This document shows positions 47,801-52,101 of a stretch of DNA of 64,000 nt, piece by piece. Source of the stretch: Sipunculus nudus (taxonomy: Eukaryota > Annelida > Sipuncula > Golfingiida > Sipunculidae). The translations under genes were made by a program, and so were the position numbers. Every line of letters begins with the position of its first letter. The stretch's first letter is position 1. The stretch covers positions 65,033,389 through 65,097,388 of the forward strand of contig CM049315.1 of assembly GCA_026874595.1 (NCBI GenBank), in the 5' to 3' direction. The notes below the pieces were generated by a model. That model made no database searches and was not told the origin of the DNA. It worked only from the letters and a program-made list of their open reading frames with translations.

Positions 47801-48137
47801 GATAATATAAATGAGGAAGGGACTTTTGTACATCTGTCACTCTTATACTCTATACTTTTACTGTTTATATCATGGGCAAAAAAATTTAAAAAAGACATAC
47901 ACTTTGTCTATATATGAAGAACAATGCACAGCATGTAGCATTACATGTGAAGAGGTGGTAGAAAAAGCAAAGACAAACCTAAAATGGGGGCATAAACCTA
48001 CCAAAAGTCCAGCCCGGTGGAGGTTCAACTTTTAAAACATAATCCCCTTTGTCATAGATTGGGATCATGTAGTAACCGTTGTTAGGTGCACAGTCTGTCT
48101 GGTACTTCAAACTGCCCTGTTTTGTGTAGAGCTTCAC
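14747..48137 (-). CDS. NOMO: Nodal modulator (NOMO) gene, partial: six internal exons, both ends outside the window
   Basis: Joining 48137-48002, 43421-43321, 38196-38017, 23940-23863, 19173-19099 and 14881-14747 on the minus strand gives 705 nt and 235 uninterrupted codons. Exon phases agree at every junction: the first exon ends with one extra base and the second begins with two, and all later exons are phase 0 with lengths divisible by three. The translation is collinear with the N-terminal third of vertebrate NOMO, which is about 1,200 residues in all. Recognisable landmarks in order are LYTKQGSLKYQTDCAPNNGY, GEDINFQFTGF, VLPGEYTIEASHPRW, ITVAGYDV, SSDGEPIRGVNF and CHVTSQEDGTFVFPALP. NOMO is a type I ER membrane protein made mostly of tandem beta-sandwich (carboxypeptidase-regulatory/Ig-like) domains. 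It acts with nicalin and TMEM147 at the Sec61 translocon in multipass protein biogenesis (established for vertebrates). The signal-peptide exon(s) are not found between 48138 and 64000, so they must lie further right; the C-terminal exons lie to the left. Confidence 0.93.
14882..15059. other. Short intronic stretch next to exon
   Basis: This holds the branch-point and polypyrimidine region of the 14881 acceptor (minus strand) and AT-rich sequence. No other feature is seen. Confidence 0.5.
15060..15225 (-). mobile_element. Probable tRNA-derived SINE fragment (tRNA-Leu-like head)
   Basis: Read on the minus strand, 15214-15204 gives TGGTCTAAGGC, a classic tRNA-Leu/Ser type A-box. It is followed by AGGACTCAATGAGGGGAGAC (anticodon and variable-arm-like) and then a B-box-like AGTTCAGATCTC at about 15171-15159. 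Spacing between the boxes fits a class II tRNA. The body continues as ttccactgtcagtcccaaac, then gtggtaaacacctggacctg and gtgacaacagg. The B-box departs from GGTTCGAATCC and the 5' end of the tRNA is eroded, so this is not a functional tRNA gene. The overlapping 69-codon open frame is a shadow. Confidence 0.5.
15263..16249. other. Intronic sequence with fragments of interspersed repeats
   Basis: There are no exons. A piece at about 15820-16000 (ttattggggacattgatctg, gtctgtctgtcagg, caaatttggatcagtgattg) resembles the end of an interspersed repeat with a GTCT-rich microsatellite-like run at 15847-15887. The rest is unassigned. Confidence 0.5.
16250..17640. repeat. Family C modules arranged as an inverted repeat around a CGC-rich core
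   Basis: Plus-orientation modules run from 16250 to about 16600 (caccaccagtcttgacaaag). From about 16830 to 17160 similar modules appear reversed (aaaatgatggcaccacctgc, aacaggtggcgccacctaca). The word aactagaatacgggtagttgacaagc begins near 16436. Its reverse complement, gcttgtcgactacccgtatt, lies at about 17132, giving a foldback of about 720 bp. A CCG/CGC run sits at 16624-16640 in the loop. From about 17170 to 17640 the modules return to plus orientation (caccacctgtctgg, gacatgccaaacttcaaacc). Confidence 0.7.
17641..17990 (+). repeat. CTTGACCTTTGACC-type interspersed repeat fragment
   Basis: Two units of the phrase cacaagctt-ttcaagaa-gggtcc are followed by cttaacctttgaatccatga or cttgacctttgaccccttga, then cctcaaatcaatagggttct. 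It ends with ttaagctcacagattcgctaaaaaag, the same end signature seen near 14437. It is related to 6758-7150. Confidence 0.65.
17991..18236 (+). mobile_element. 3' remnant of a satellite-element (pearl/Helentron-like) family
   Basis: The segment ends with gaggaattcctcacaacatg, then gatggatggaaggaaggacg, then agaggggccctaa at about 18236. The GGGGCCCTAA terminus and the preceding GGA(C/T)GGA-type stretch match the right end of the element at 32908-35933. No satellite units or left end are recognised, so this is a truncated or diverged copy. Confidence 0.5.
18398..19024 (+). repeat. Interspersed repeat E, copy 1
   Basis: It begins ataaaagctacaatatttgt and runs through aacagtgcttacagtgaaaa, aaattttaaggtactgatttt, ataaggttcattatgtccc and gtttataatggaaac. 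It ends with accattgctatagtttagtt, then cttacagaaagctgagctaaaaa. It is collinear with 22905-23565 and 49600-50240. The end signature is shared with family A, which suggests related transposition machinery. It stops 75 bp short of a NOMO exon. Confidence 0.75.
19099..19173 (-). CDS. NOMO: NOMO exon (fifth visible; 25 codons)
   Basis: The exon is 75 bp, phase 0 to phase 0, with acceptor tgtttattacag|GGT at 19173 and donor AAG|GTAAGT at 19099. It encodes GKVSSDGEPIRGVNFVLF followed by SEDIKSK. The S-D-G-E-P-(I/M)-(R/K)-G-V-(N/K)-F stretch is one of the strongest matches to vertebrate NOMO in the window. It starts a new beta-sandwich repeat right after the preceding exon's AGYDVT. Confidence 0.93.
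19423..20100 (+). repeat. Interspersed repeat F, copy 1
   Basis: It begins aacaagggacccataggtca followed by tggcgctcagctg. It continues through gtagacaaatgctggttttg, ttattgtcacac and gagtttaactatttatta, and ends in an AT-rich tail with a large palindrome. It is collinear with 20833-21372, and the first 300 bp match 29474-29780. The 63-codon open frame inside is not meaningful. Confidence 0.75.
19940..19973. repeat. Perfect 34-bp palindrome in repeat F
   Basis: The left arm is aaatgtattcatgaatg and the right arm is its exact reverse complement, cattcatgaatacattt, with no spacer. The homologous site in copy 2 (about 21219-21252) keeps the core with a single mismatched pair. It could extrude as a cruciform; no function is known. 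Confidence 0.9.
20214..20830 (+). mobile_element. Family A element, 3'-truncated
   Basis: It begins aacaggtggcccatgggtca, tgatgctcagctga. It contains gtaacagagacctcgttta, aggtccaatggttacgat, gtgccctgttaacagaaacc, atggcgccaccagtctgcag and a second partial unit. The end is cut by repeat F copy 2, which starts at 20833. It provides the uninterrupted gtgccctgttaacagatg used to define the empty site of the 8972-11587 transposon. Confidence 0.7.
20833..21372 (+). repeat. Interspersed repeat F, copy 2
   Basis: This is the direct paralogue of 19423-20100. Shared blocks: aacaagggacgcatgggtca, catgctggttttgtgtggta, ggagtgctattgtcacac, gagtttaactatttattaaa and the near-palindrome at about 21221. The two copies lie 1.4 kb apart in the same orientation and flank the family A copy, so the pair could recombine and delete it. 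Confidence 0.75.
21373..22112. other. Very AT-rich intronic sequence
   Basis: No feature is recognised. There are frequent A and T runs and no splice-bounded coding block similar to NOMO. Confidence 0.6.
22113..22778 (-). repeat. Repeat D copy 2, inverted relative to copy 1
   Basis: It is the reverse-complement match to 10728-11425, starting ctcccaaggcagcggaaatc and ending tgtgaagagcgtac. Here it is not flanked by the GGTCTAATCATCGT termini or TTAA of the 8972-11587 transposon. Repeat D is therefore an independent repeat, or the termini have been lost. Short open frames within it (60-71 codons) have no recognisable product. Confidence 0.7.
22905..23565 (+). repeat. Interspersed repeat E, copy 2
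   Basis: It is collinear with 18398-19024 (aataaaagctacagttttgg, aacagtgcatacagggaaaa, ggtaatgattttattttatg, gcagtcttgaaatgtaacaa). It ends with gacaatggcccagatgactt, then atagtcagctgagctaaa. Confidence 0.7.
23724..23745. repeat. (TA)n microsatellite
   Basis: A run of about 11 alternating A/T dinucleotides, about 120 bp from the downstream end of a NOMO exon. Confidence 0.9.
23863..23940 (-). CDS. NOMO: NOMO exon (fourth visible; 26 codons)
   Basis: The exon is 78 bp, phase 0 to phase 0, with acceptor atcctttttcag|TCA at 23940 and donor ACT|GTAAGT at 23863. It encodes SVADVMVSKETGHAGSSITV followed by AGYDVT. Vertebrate NOMO has the corresponding S-T-T-V-R-V-T-N ... I-V-A-G-Y-N-V, the closing strand of one beta-sandwich repeat and the hinge to the next. 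The exon is too short to appear as a notable open frame and was found by NOMO similarity and splice sites. Confidence 0.92.
23941..24575. other. Intronic sequence, no feature recognised
   Basis: The acceptor tract of the 23940 exon lies at the left end. A (CTGGT)-like stutter at about 24105-24135 (ttggtctggtcctggtctgg) is the only local structure. Confidence 0.5.
24580..26536. mobile_element. TTAA-flanked MITE split by another transposon
   Basis: Left end GGGTGTTTCCATATGTGTG (24580) and right end CACACATGGAAATGCTGC (to 26536) form imperfect inverted repeats of about 19 bp. They are flanked by TTAA at 24576-24579 and 26537-26540. Without the nested 24605-26243 element, the MITE would be about 316 bp. 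The inverted similarity continues inward (gtatatgcg). The 4-bp TTAA duplication suggests a piggyBac-type source; the ends differ from those of the 8972 element. Confidence 0.55.
24605..26243. mobile_element. DNA transposon with CCGTATTTATGC termini and TA duplication
   Basis: Left terminus CCGTATTTATGCGTGTA and right terminus TACATGCATAAATACGG are inverted repeats with one mismatch, flanked by TA (24603-24604 and 26244-26245). Next to each end are matching tgtataagacgaccccc and its reverse complement, forming a subterminal inverted repeat. The TA duplication fits the Tc1/mariner superfamily. No transposase frame remains. A 79-codon open frame at 25758-25997 has no recognised domain. Confidence 0.7.
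26541..26999. other. Intronic sequence with a diverged repeat start
   Basis: At 26597 cacctgtgggtcatggccctcagctgaa resembles the start of the TCAGCTGA families. What follows (ttgtgtgactgtgcactttt, ttatggactacatgag) is similar to about 40130-40320, so this is another old repeat. No exons are seen. Confidence 0.5.
27000..27780 (+). repeat. Family C modules, about 122-bp tandem units
   Basis: The lead-in ggcctagatgcctaatgcga, then catcaggtataatgcttcca, matches 7275-7440. Five modules then follow at about 27210, 27329, 27453, 27578 and 27690. Each reads gtaggtggcgccaccagtct-like, then a clause on aagatgtatagacatg, aatttcaggctgatat and caaatcactcc. Minus-strand open frames here are shadows. Confidence 0.8.
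27797..28862 (+). repeat. Tandem duplication of about 520 bp covering the 5' part of a MITE and its flank
   Basis: The block starting gccaaccaggctaagatgag at 27796 starts again at 28313. Both copies run through gttgccccgagtgga, tgcataatctgatacag, ctataaatagattcagactg, cctgttaag, cctttcacacattc and ccggtctcaatac. Copy 2 carries a small extra partial duplication (gatgcactgagtgaactctt) at about 28412. Because copy 1 contains the MITE's left terminus without its right one, the duplication came after the MITE insertion. Confidence 0.85.
28570..29154. mobile_element. Foldback MITE, TTA duplication (PIF/Harbinger-like)
   Basis: Left terminus AGACCCTTTCACACATTC and right terminus GAATGTGTGAAATGGGCT are inverted, extending over about 25 bp to the ggatag / ctatcc words. 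TTA occurs on both outer sides (28567-28569 and 29155-29157), matching the TWA duplication of PIF/Harbinger elements. Within it, about 28771-28833 (gatccttggtgcaccagcat) and about 28984-29047 (atgctggtgcgctaaggatc) form a second inverted repeat of about 62 bp. The transcript would fold into a long hairpin. A truncated extra left terminus lies at 28019-28312 because of the tandem duplication. No coding capacity. Confidence 0.65.
29158..29473. other. Intronic sequence, nothing recognised
   Basis: AT-rich; one clause (ctaataattctgccaaaaat) recalls the 12344-14440 repeat. Confidence 0.5.
29474..29780 (+). repeat. Interspersed repeat F, copy 3 (5' part)
   Basis: It begins aacaagagacccatgggtca, cggtgctcagctg and contains gtagacaaatgctagttttg and ggagtgctattgtcacat. 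It is homologous to the first 300 bp of the 19423 and 20833 copies. A poly-C run at 29598-29610 interrupts it. Confidence 0.7.
29840..31830 (+). repeat. Degenerate 155-bp array related to 5190-6485, split by an hAT-like element
   Basis: Left part: atgggccatgatgctcag, cagtgaccttattctac, accatttgtgccta. Right part from 31506: caatttctttcacatagctt, aattcaggtatcaaagga, gattttaggccaaatggat, acaatttgtgcccc, a further unit, then gtgccctgttaatgg. The two flanks join across one copy of the 8-bp GTGCCTAC. Confidence 0.7.
29992..31497. mobile_element. hAT-like non-autonomous element with 8-bp target duplication
   Basis: GTGCCTAC occurs at 29984-29991 and again at 31498-31505. Between them the element starts TAGTGCTCCTATGA and ends TTCCTAACACTA. 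The reverse complement of the right end is TAGTGTTAGGAA, so the first 5 bp and scattered later bases match. An 8-bp duplication and TAGTG-type ends are typical of hAT transposons. Both ends carry cgatcgattt / aatcgattatgaatcgataa words that form subterminal inverted pairs. No transposase frame is visible; a 66-codon open frame at 30332-30532 is unassigned. Confidence 0.75.
31831..32430. other. Intronic sequence with repeat fragment
   Basis: A fragment at about 32226-32400 (atttcttggcactgcaggtg, ccatagtatcaccagac, cagcatatactgacatttgg) is similar to 40325-40430 and to 50328-50375, a family whose edge reads tagtatccccagaca. The rest is unassigned. Confidence 0.5.
32908..35933 (+). mobile_element. 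Satellite-bearing non-autonomous element (pearl / Helentron-associated type)
   Basis: Boundaries come from the empty site in the paralogue at 13072: tatgaaaa|ttattacag there versus tatgaaaa|ctagatg...ggccctaa|ttattacag here. The 5' region reads ctagatgtaattggaccatg, then gtcctcagtgggccccgcag. The 3' end reads gatcactatagggctctgct, then tcttgcggggccctaa. The subterminal GGGCCCCGCAG and terminal TGCGGGGCCC are inverted. There is no clear target-site duplication. A central satellite array, inverted termini, a CTAA 3' end and insertion into AT-rich DNA match the pearl/CvA elements of bivalves and Helentron-derived non-autonomous elements (established families). Exact edges could shift by 1-2 bases. 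Confidence 0.75.
33119..35775 (+). repeat. 138-bp satellite array, about 19-20 units, inside the mobile element
   Basis: The unit starts ctggagccctcatatgtacc and runs through aatcatccctgtgaatttgg, gaaagctgaagtattgttgt, tgagttataacctgtaaaaa, tcagcgattgggttgtggtg, gccatattgtaattccagca and ggtgtgtcattcaatag. Units begin at about 33119, 33256, 33394, 33533, 33671 and 33809, and so on. Internal units are nearly identical, while the last three (from about 35470) are diverged, as expected for decaying array edges. The 138-bp length is a multiple of three, so a frame stays open over up to three units (118 codons at 33653-34009). In-frame stops and 1-bp indels in other units argue against coding. Confidence 0.92.
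37290..37866 (+). mobile_element. Family A element copy with poly-G run
   Basis: It contains taattctggggggttcttct, gatattggtaacagagacat, aggtccagtggttacgattt, gtgccctgttaatgg, ggtggcaccaccagtctgca and a second unit interrupted by a 13-G run at about 37631-37643. It ends gtggtcgctatagctcagat, gactatcagtcagctaagtc. It stops about 150 bp from the donor side of a NOMO exon. Confidence 0.7.
38017..38196 (-). CDS. NOMO: NOMO exon (third visible; 60 codons)
   Basis: The exon is 180 bp, phase 0 to phase 0, with acceptor ttcttttatttag|GTT at 38196 and donor AAG|GTTGGT at 38017. It encodes VVSRGSDEGPNGVTLTLKKK, then GSGEVVKETVTQNKGGFTLE, then RVLPGEYTIEASHPRWKFEK. G-P-x-G-V-x-(V/L)-x-L, T-V-T-Q-x-x-G-x-F and V-L-P-G-(D/E)-Y-x-I-x-A-(T/S)-H-P-x-W are strong NOMO matches, forming one full beta-sandwich repeat. 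The donor GTTGGT is weaker than the others. It was chosen because NOMO similarity ends at W-K-F-E-K and the next exon continues in phase. The open frame runs about 38 codons past it without similarity. Confidence 0.93.
38197..40324. other. Intron with fragments of repeat E and others
   Basis: At about 38590-38880 fragments of the 12344-14440 repeat (gggattatttccgttaaatt, ggttaatgtacagacaatgg) are seen. At about 38985-39110 there is a repeat E fragment (ttcaacagtgcttatgggaa). Positions 39215-39760 hold unassigned sequence with short open frames (86 and 75 codons) that match nothing I recognise. Positions 40120-40324 resemble 26630-26900. No NOMO-like exon is present. Confidence 0.5.
40325..41640 (+). 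repeat. Tandem repeat of about 300-bp units rich in GACCTTGACCTTTGACCTC
   Basis: Each unit has two halves. The first is aaagatgtgtcctgtgacct, tgacctttgacctcatgacc and caaaatcaatttgggtcttgc, then aatgggacatat and aagtcaagtttgaaatccat. The second is attatcatccagaaactaat, gacagatggctcctgtgacct and aaattgataggggtcttcc, then gtgaactatatgtgcaaga. CTGTGACCT anchors fall at about 40448, 40568, 40728, 40868, 41026, 41150, 41298 and 41450. Overlapping open frames on both strands (60-113 codons) are repeat shadows. Relatives are at 50380-51092 and 53317-54180. Confidence 0.85.
41155..41181. promoter_or_regulatory. Cluster of AGGTCA direct half-sites (DR0, DR1, DR2), putative nuclear-receptor motif
   Basis: tgacct-tgacct-t-tgacct-ca-tgacct gives four half-sites (AGGTCA on the minus strand) separated by 0, 1 and 2 bases. 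The middle pair is exactly AGGTCA-A-AGGTCA, the canonical DR1 bound by HNF4, RXR heterodimers and COUP-TF in animals. The same cluster, in better or worse form, recurs in the repeat units at 40575, 40875, 41455, 50526, 50815 and 53325. The motif match is seen; binding or function is inference. Confidence 0.35.
41641..42217. other. Intronic repeat fragments
   Basis: It contains aataggtggcgccaccagtt at 41679, fragments with aaggtcaaggtcactctcct, a CGG run at about 41957-41970 (tgcggcggcggcggg) and, near 42000, gactttgtctggggatac. The last is the inverse of the ccccagaca edge seen at 40330, so 40325-42010 may be one element. Confidence 0.5.
42218..42880 (+). mobile_element. Family A element copy
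   Basis: It begins aacaagtgagccaggggtca, tgatgctcag and contains aattttatcatctgaatgcc, two internal units (ggtggtgccaacagtctaca and related) and aggtccagtggttacgattt. It ends gacaaagactgatgactata, gctcagatgactttcagtca, gttgagctaaaaaa. It is followed 35 bp later by the inverted NOMO exon copy. Confidence 0.75.
42916..43028 (+). pseudogene. Inverted partial copy of a NOMO exon (48002-48137) and its 3' splice-site region
   Basis: On the plus strand, positions 42916-42941 are identical over 26 bases to the intron flank of the 48137 acceptor. They are followed by an acceptor-like tacag and by exon-derived sequence starting GTGACGTTCTACACAAAACA. By eye about 10 of the first 80 exon bases differ (about 88% identity). 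The frame remains open and encodes VTFYTKQHSLKYQTECVLNK followed by GYHMIP, where the true exon has VKLYTKQGSLKYQTDCAPNN and GYYMIP. Similarity stops near 43028, before the exon's last 50 bases and donor. It lies on the strand opposite to NOMO, inside the intron between 43321 and 38196, so it cannot be spliced into the NOMO mRNA. It is most simply a partial inverted duplication. Confidence 0.85.
43321..43421 (-). CDS. NOMO: NOMO exon (second visible; completes a split codon plus 33 codons)
   Basis: The exon is 101 bp, with acceptor ttctcttcctccag|AAC at 43421 and donor AAG|GTAATT at 43321. The first two bases complete the GAA codon begun in the 48002 exon. It encodes (E)PESIALHIDGTTDPCSLG, then EDINFQFTGFGVIGK. 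Vertebrate NOMO has the matching E-P-x-x-x-x-L-H-x-D-G and G-x-D-I-N-F-x-F-T-G-F-x-V-x-G-K. This is the junction between the first and second beta-sandwich repeats. Confidence 0.94.
43610..45485 (+). repeat. 29-bp minisatellite, about 59 units, with degenerate left edge
   Basis: The unit is aagtctctactaagacaaac plus tcagatcat, 29 bp, from about 43770. Variants with ctcttctaagacatac and tctgtaataag recur in a higher-order order. A marked block (cataactctcttttaag, then agtcgctac) occurs at 44196-44240 and again at 44833-44877, an offset of 637 bp (about 22 units). The left fringe 43610-43770 has more diverged, longer units (aggacaaactccaatccaac). Single degenerate units in the opposite orientation lie at 46021-46130 and about 47640-47690. 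Confidence 0.92.
45486..46769. other. Intronic sequence with inverted minisatellite-like units
   Basis: Positions 45530-45960 are AT-rich and unassigned. Positions 46021-46135 (tgtcctagtagaaactcaat, agactatgatcagagtttgt, agaagaaagtctgatcagag) read as the reverse complement of the left fringe of the 43610 array. Positions 46140-46769 show nothing else except the decayed 3' continuation of the reverse-transcriptase fragment. Confidence 0.5.
46770..47207 (-). pseudogene. Degraded reverse transcriptase fragment of a non-LTR retrotransposon (jockey-type RT)
   Basis: Read on the minus strand from 47207: DISKAFDKVWTDGQLSKL, GIKGYR, then a stop, HLTNRQQRVIIENVPSNW, a disrupted Q-G-x block, LHFLVFIDDTGEELTSNI, LLFADNTMLYLAIEDP and LEKSYQWSKKCGLKN. 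These line up in order with RT motifs of LINEs: D-x-S-K-A-F-D-x-V-W, N-R-x-Q-R-V, L-F-L-x-F-I-N-D, L-F-A-D-D-T-x-L-Y and W-x-x-K-W-x-x-K-F-N. The catalytic F-A-D-D has become F-A-D-N, a stop and a frame change are present, and only the palm core survives. The fragment is cut at 47207 by the start of repeat D copy 3. The inactive element's other domains were not found. Confidence 0.8.
47206..47570 (+). repeat. Repeat D copy 3, internally deleted
   Basis: It begins acgctctttacacagcactt, exactly where the RT fragment ends. It continues through cactgtttgttttgacctct, gtgacagctcatcgccctgg, caaccgtttggacatgcca and ggctcagagagaatggccc. It then jumps to gactggcatttggttggctg, joining two parts that are about 250 bp apart in copy 1. 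Same orientation as copy 1. Confidence 0.7.
47571..48001. other. Intronic sequence before the exon donor
   Basis: Positions 47640-47690 hold a degenerate inverted minisatellite unit (gtctgatctgactttgtcct, agtagaaac). The rest is AT-rich, with no recognised feature. Confidence 0.5.
48002..48137 (-). CDS. NOMO: NOMO exon (first visible; 45 codons plus one base)
   Basis: The exon is 136 bp, with acceptor ttacactaatttcag|GTG at 48137 and donor TTG|GTAGGT at 48002. It ends with one base of a split codon. It encodes VKLYTKQGSLKYQTDCAPNN, then GYYMIPIYDKGDYVLKVEPP, then PGWTF. L-Y-T-K-x-G-x-L-K-Y-Q-T-D-C-A-P-N-N-G-Y is nearly identical to vertebrate NOMO and lies in its first beta-sandwich repeat, about residues 60-105 of the vertebrate protein (approximate). 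The upstream exons with the signal peptide and the first 50-60 residues were not found to 64000. A partial antisense copy lies at 42916-43028. Confidence 0.95.
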
Positions 48138-49599
48138 CTGAAATTAGTGTAAATAAATCAAAATAATAAACATAAATATCTTCGTAAGTTGCAAATTTTT
48201 TACCTGCCGTCCAACCATATGCTTAAGATGAGAGATGTATCAACTGACCGATGAGTCATGATACTTAGCTGACTAGCATGACATTATAGGCTAACATTCA
48301 CTACAGGAATTTTATCTGAATCCCAATTTGAGATGAAACTTCAGATGAGATCTTCATGTTTGACATTCTGACACCAAAGTTGACAGAGTTCTTCCTTAAG
48401 AGATAGGTTACACACATATGCAGACAAAAGAGTGAATCCAATCATGACTGGTCTATACAGGTTTTTTCAACTACAAGAGAAGAATAATATCAAGGTAATA
48501 AATTTTCAAGTTCTCCTCTGAGAACTTGGTGGAAACAAACTGTGTGTCGATTTCGAGAACACACACAAAATACTTCCTAAAAAAGTAATTACAAAAGTAG
48601 TTGCATAAACAAGGGTCCCATGGGTCACTGTGCTCTGCTGAAGTTGACCTTGAAGGTAAAAATCTAAAATAATATCAAATGAAGAGAAGAGTGAGAGGAA
48701 AAGGTAATATAGGCCATGGTTGGTTTATATGATTGGTTTGTATTGATGGGTAAGAAATTGTTGCAAATAATATTTTGTGACCTAACCATGTGTTTCCTTA
48801 TCTATACTATTACAATGTTCATTAGTTGGCTTTTTGATTAACTGTTAACATTTCAGTAGTTTACACATTTGTTCAACTGATTCTATTTTTTTAATAATAT
48901 ACAGTAGAGTGCCGTATTTCCGAATGCCAAATTTCCAAAAAAATTCGTTTTTCCAAAAATTAAATTGGGGAACCAAAAATTTAATCATATTTCCGAAATA
49001 TATTTCATGTATGTAAATACCTAAAATGAATATTTGTAATTACGAGTCACAAGGCCTGCAGTAATGTGTTAAGCCCAGTGGTGACCCTTATTTATTATTT
49101 CTGGTCAGATGTTGTCGCCGGGGCAAAGGTATGACTAGAATATCAGCAGAAGCTGACAAAAGCCCTCAGCCAAAAGAACAGTGTTTAGAGGTGGTAACAG
49201 TAACAAGAGCTAAATATCTGTTCTCACATGGATGTATATCTGTACATGTCTCAGTTATAAATTTAAAATGGAGAGGTATGTACCATGCAGCTAGCCCTGC
49301 AAGGCTTGGCCCCCTGTACCCCTATCAAGCGACTGAGCAGTTTATCCAAGAGCACTTGTGTGTTATCACAAATATCGCAAATTTTAAACCACCGTGAATA
49401 ATAAGCCAACCACAGTATATATATCTGAATATAAAAGTTGATTCATAATTCTAAATTGCATCATCATAAATCTTATTCTTGTCTGATAACACCACATCAT
49501 GCATACAAATGTTTAATTATTTTTACCACAAAAGTATATCTTTTAAATTTGCTAGCCTAATTTTCAAGCTTTTATTTTCAAATTTCAGATTTTAACAAA
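48138..49599. other. Intron with diverged repeat fragments and a pogo-like terminus
   Basis: Positions 48240-48660 contain diverged TCAGCTGA-family pieces (gggtcccatgggtcactgtg). At 48902 the sequence cagtagagtgccgtatttcc, preceded by ta, resembles the CAGT-starting terminal repeat of pogo/Tigger-type elements; the opposite end was not found. Positions 49131-49397 hold an 88-codon open frame of unknown origin. No NOMO exon is seen. Confidence 0.45.
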
Positions 49600-50240
49600 T
49601 TAAATAATTATTTTTTCATGCTGTGAAAAAAAAATCAATGGTACTTACAGGGAAAAAAAATGGCATGGTCAAAGTTTGGCAAAATTTAAGGTACTGATTT
49701 TATTTTTATGCTAATAACTTAAAAAATTTACAAAATTCAGATCTAATTTTGGGTAAACAATAGAATCTTAACTAAACATAGTTATATACTTGGGAGAATA
49801 GGCTCTAGTTTCAAAATTTTTCATGTTAAGTGAGTAAATATTTTTCCTGATATTTACAAAGTCCATTATGTTCGGGCCCATAACTTAAAGAAATTATACT
49901 TAACAGACTTAATTTCAAGCATGTACAAAAGAACTATATAGAGGAATATTTATAGTAAATATGAGGAAAAACAGATTAGTGGTTTTGATATAAGGCAGTC
50001 CTGAAGTGTGAAAATAGGTTTTTAATAAAAAAATTTAGGTTTTTCCTTTATTTCTCAAAGGAACAAAGTCGCAAAGACCCAGTTTTCAGCTTGAAAGGAG
50101 ATCTTGGGGACATCTAACATTATGCCGAATTTTGGATTCCTAGGTTTTACAGTTTCAAAACGTGCCACATCTACAGACAGGAGACAGACAATGAACCACG
50201 ACTATAGCCCAGATAACTTATAGTCAGCTGAGCTAAAAAA
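49600..50240 (+). repeat. Interspersed repeat E, copy 3
   Basis: It is collinear with 18398 and 22905: aatggtacttacagggaaaa, ttaaggtactgattttattt, aaagtccattatgttcgggc, ggcagtcctgaagtgtg. It ends gactatagcccagataactt, atagtcagctgagctaaaaa. Confidence 0.75.
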
Positions 50241-50327
50241 TTCATGTGGCACCATCAGCCCTTACTACCTGATCCAACTGTCAATTACCAATAAGCAAAG
50301 CAAAATCATGACAATCCATGCATTAAC

Positions 50328-51092
50328 TAGAAATTTCTGGCATTGGAGATGCCTTAGTATCCCCAGACATATAACAGGCTCCTGTGATCTTCAACTTTGA
50401 CCTTGTGACCTAAAAATGGATAGGGGTCTTCCTTTATCAGCAGGTGAACTATATGTGCATGATAAAAGGGTGAGTTGATAGTTTGGCTGAAAATGCATCC
50501 ACAATCTTTTCAAAGATATATATCCTGTGACCTTGACCTTTGACCTCAAAATCAATAGGCATCTTGTTTTCTTGATAGTTCATATATTTAAGTCAAGTTT
50601 GAAACCCATACATCAATCCAAGCTGGAGTTATCATCAGGAAATGGATTTTTAGACAGATGGCTCCTGTGACCTTCACCTTTGACCTCAAAATGGATAGGG
50701 GTCTCCCTCTATTGGCAGGTGAACTATATGTGCATGATAAAAGGTCAGAGATGAAAAGTATGGCTCAAAATGCATCCACAATCTTTTTGAAGATGTGTGT
50801 CCTGTGACCTGACCTTTGACCTCATGACCTCAAAATCAATAGGAATCTTGTTTTATTGAAGGGCAATAAATAAGTCAAGTTTGAAACCCATATATCAACC
50901 CAAGCTGGAGGTATCATCAGGAAATGAATTTTTAGACAGATGGCTCCTGTGACCTTCCCCTTTGACCCTGTGACCTCAAATTGGATAGGGGTTTCACTAT
51001 TGGCAGATGAACTATATGTGCAAGATAAAAGGTCTGAAATGAAAAGTTTGGCTGCAAATGCATTCATAATCTTTTCGAAGATGTGTGTCCTG
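50328..51092 (+). repeat. GACCTTTGACC tandem repeat, left part (split by hAT-like element)
   Basis: It starts ctagaaatttctggcattgg, agatgccttagtatcccca. Units of about 300 bp then follow as at 40325 (tcctgtgaccttgacctttg, acctcaaaatcaatag). It is interrupted at 51092 and resumes at 53317 (tgaccctgacctttgacctc). Confidence 0.85.
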
Positions 51093-52045
51093 CAGGGTTG
51101 GGGCCAGGTACAAGTGAAAGTACCTAGGTACAGGTACAGGTACTTGTGAATTGGCCAGGTACAGGTACAGGTACAGGTACTTGATTTTCACAGAGTACCT
51201 AGGTACAGGTCAGGGTTGGGTCCAAATACTTTTAAAATAATCGATTACAAATACAATTACTTTTAAAAATAATGGATTACAATTACAAATACTTTTGTGT
51301 TTTCAAAAAAGTAATCGATTACAATTACAAATACTTTTTTAAGTAATTGGAATTACTTTTATAATTACTTTTTGCTTTTAGGGTATTTACATTGTGATAG
51401 TGACAACAAACAACTTTGTATTACCTTGTTTACATATCAAAATCTAAAAATAAATGTATCACACAGTGATAAATGCACTCTATACAATTTGAACATGGGT
51501 CTTTCTAAAATCATTAAACACTGTTACGTATTTGTTTGACGTAGACAGTTCTCTGCTAATGCTGACAGGGTTGGGTTTATTCAAAACATTCTATAAATAT
51601 TACTGTTAGTTTCATAGTTATTATATTGCTATTGCTATTACCAATTCACTATCGCCACAGTTCCTCATCTATTACTTCTTAGTGACATTTATTACTATGT
51701 TATTTAATTAAATAACAAAATAATTTGGAATGAGACATTTTATATTTACTTTATTATTACAAAAATGTTACATTACAATACTTTTTGTCAAATAGTGGTG
51801 CAAGGGTATTTTCAAGTTATTAAAATTCAGCATTAATTATGGTCATCTAAATTAATAACTGTCCAATAAATATGACTGTTGATATGACTTTTATGTAAAT
51901 ATGACTCTCTATTCTCAACACTGCCTAGAATGAACTAGAACGCTATAATATATTGTCAAAACGTTACATTGAGTGCTGTGGAAAAAATCCATCAAAAATA
52001 ATTAATACTATACAAACACAAGTCTCCTGATAAAAACAAATGACG

Positions 52046-52101
<56 letters not shown>

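Noticed and set aside
49131-49397. 88-codon frame as a gene or transposase remnant
   Set aside because: No recognisable motif. It may be part of a decayed element with the pogo-like terminus at 48902, but this cannot be supported.
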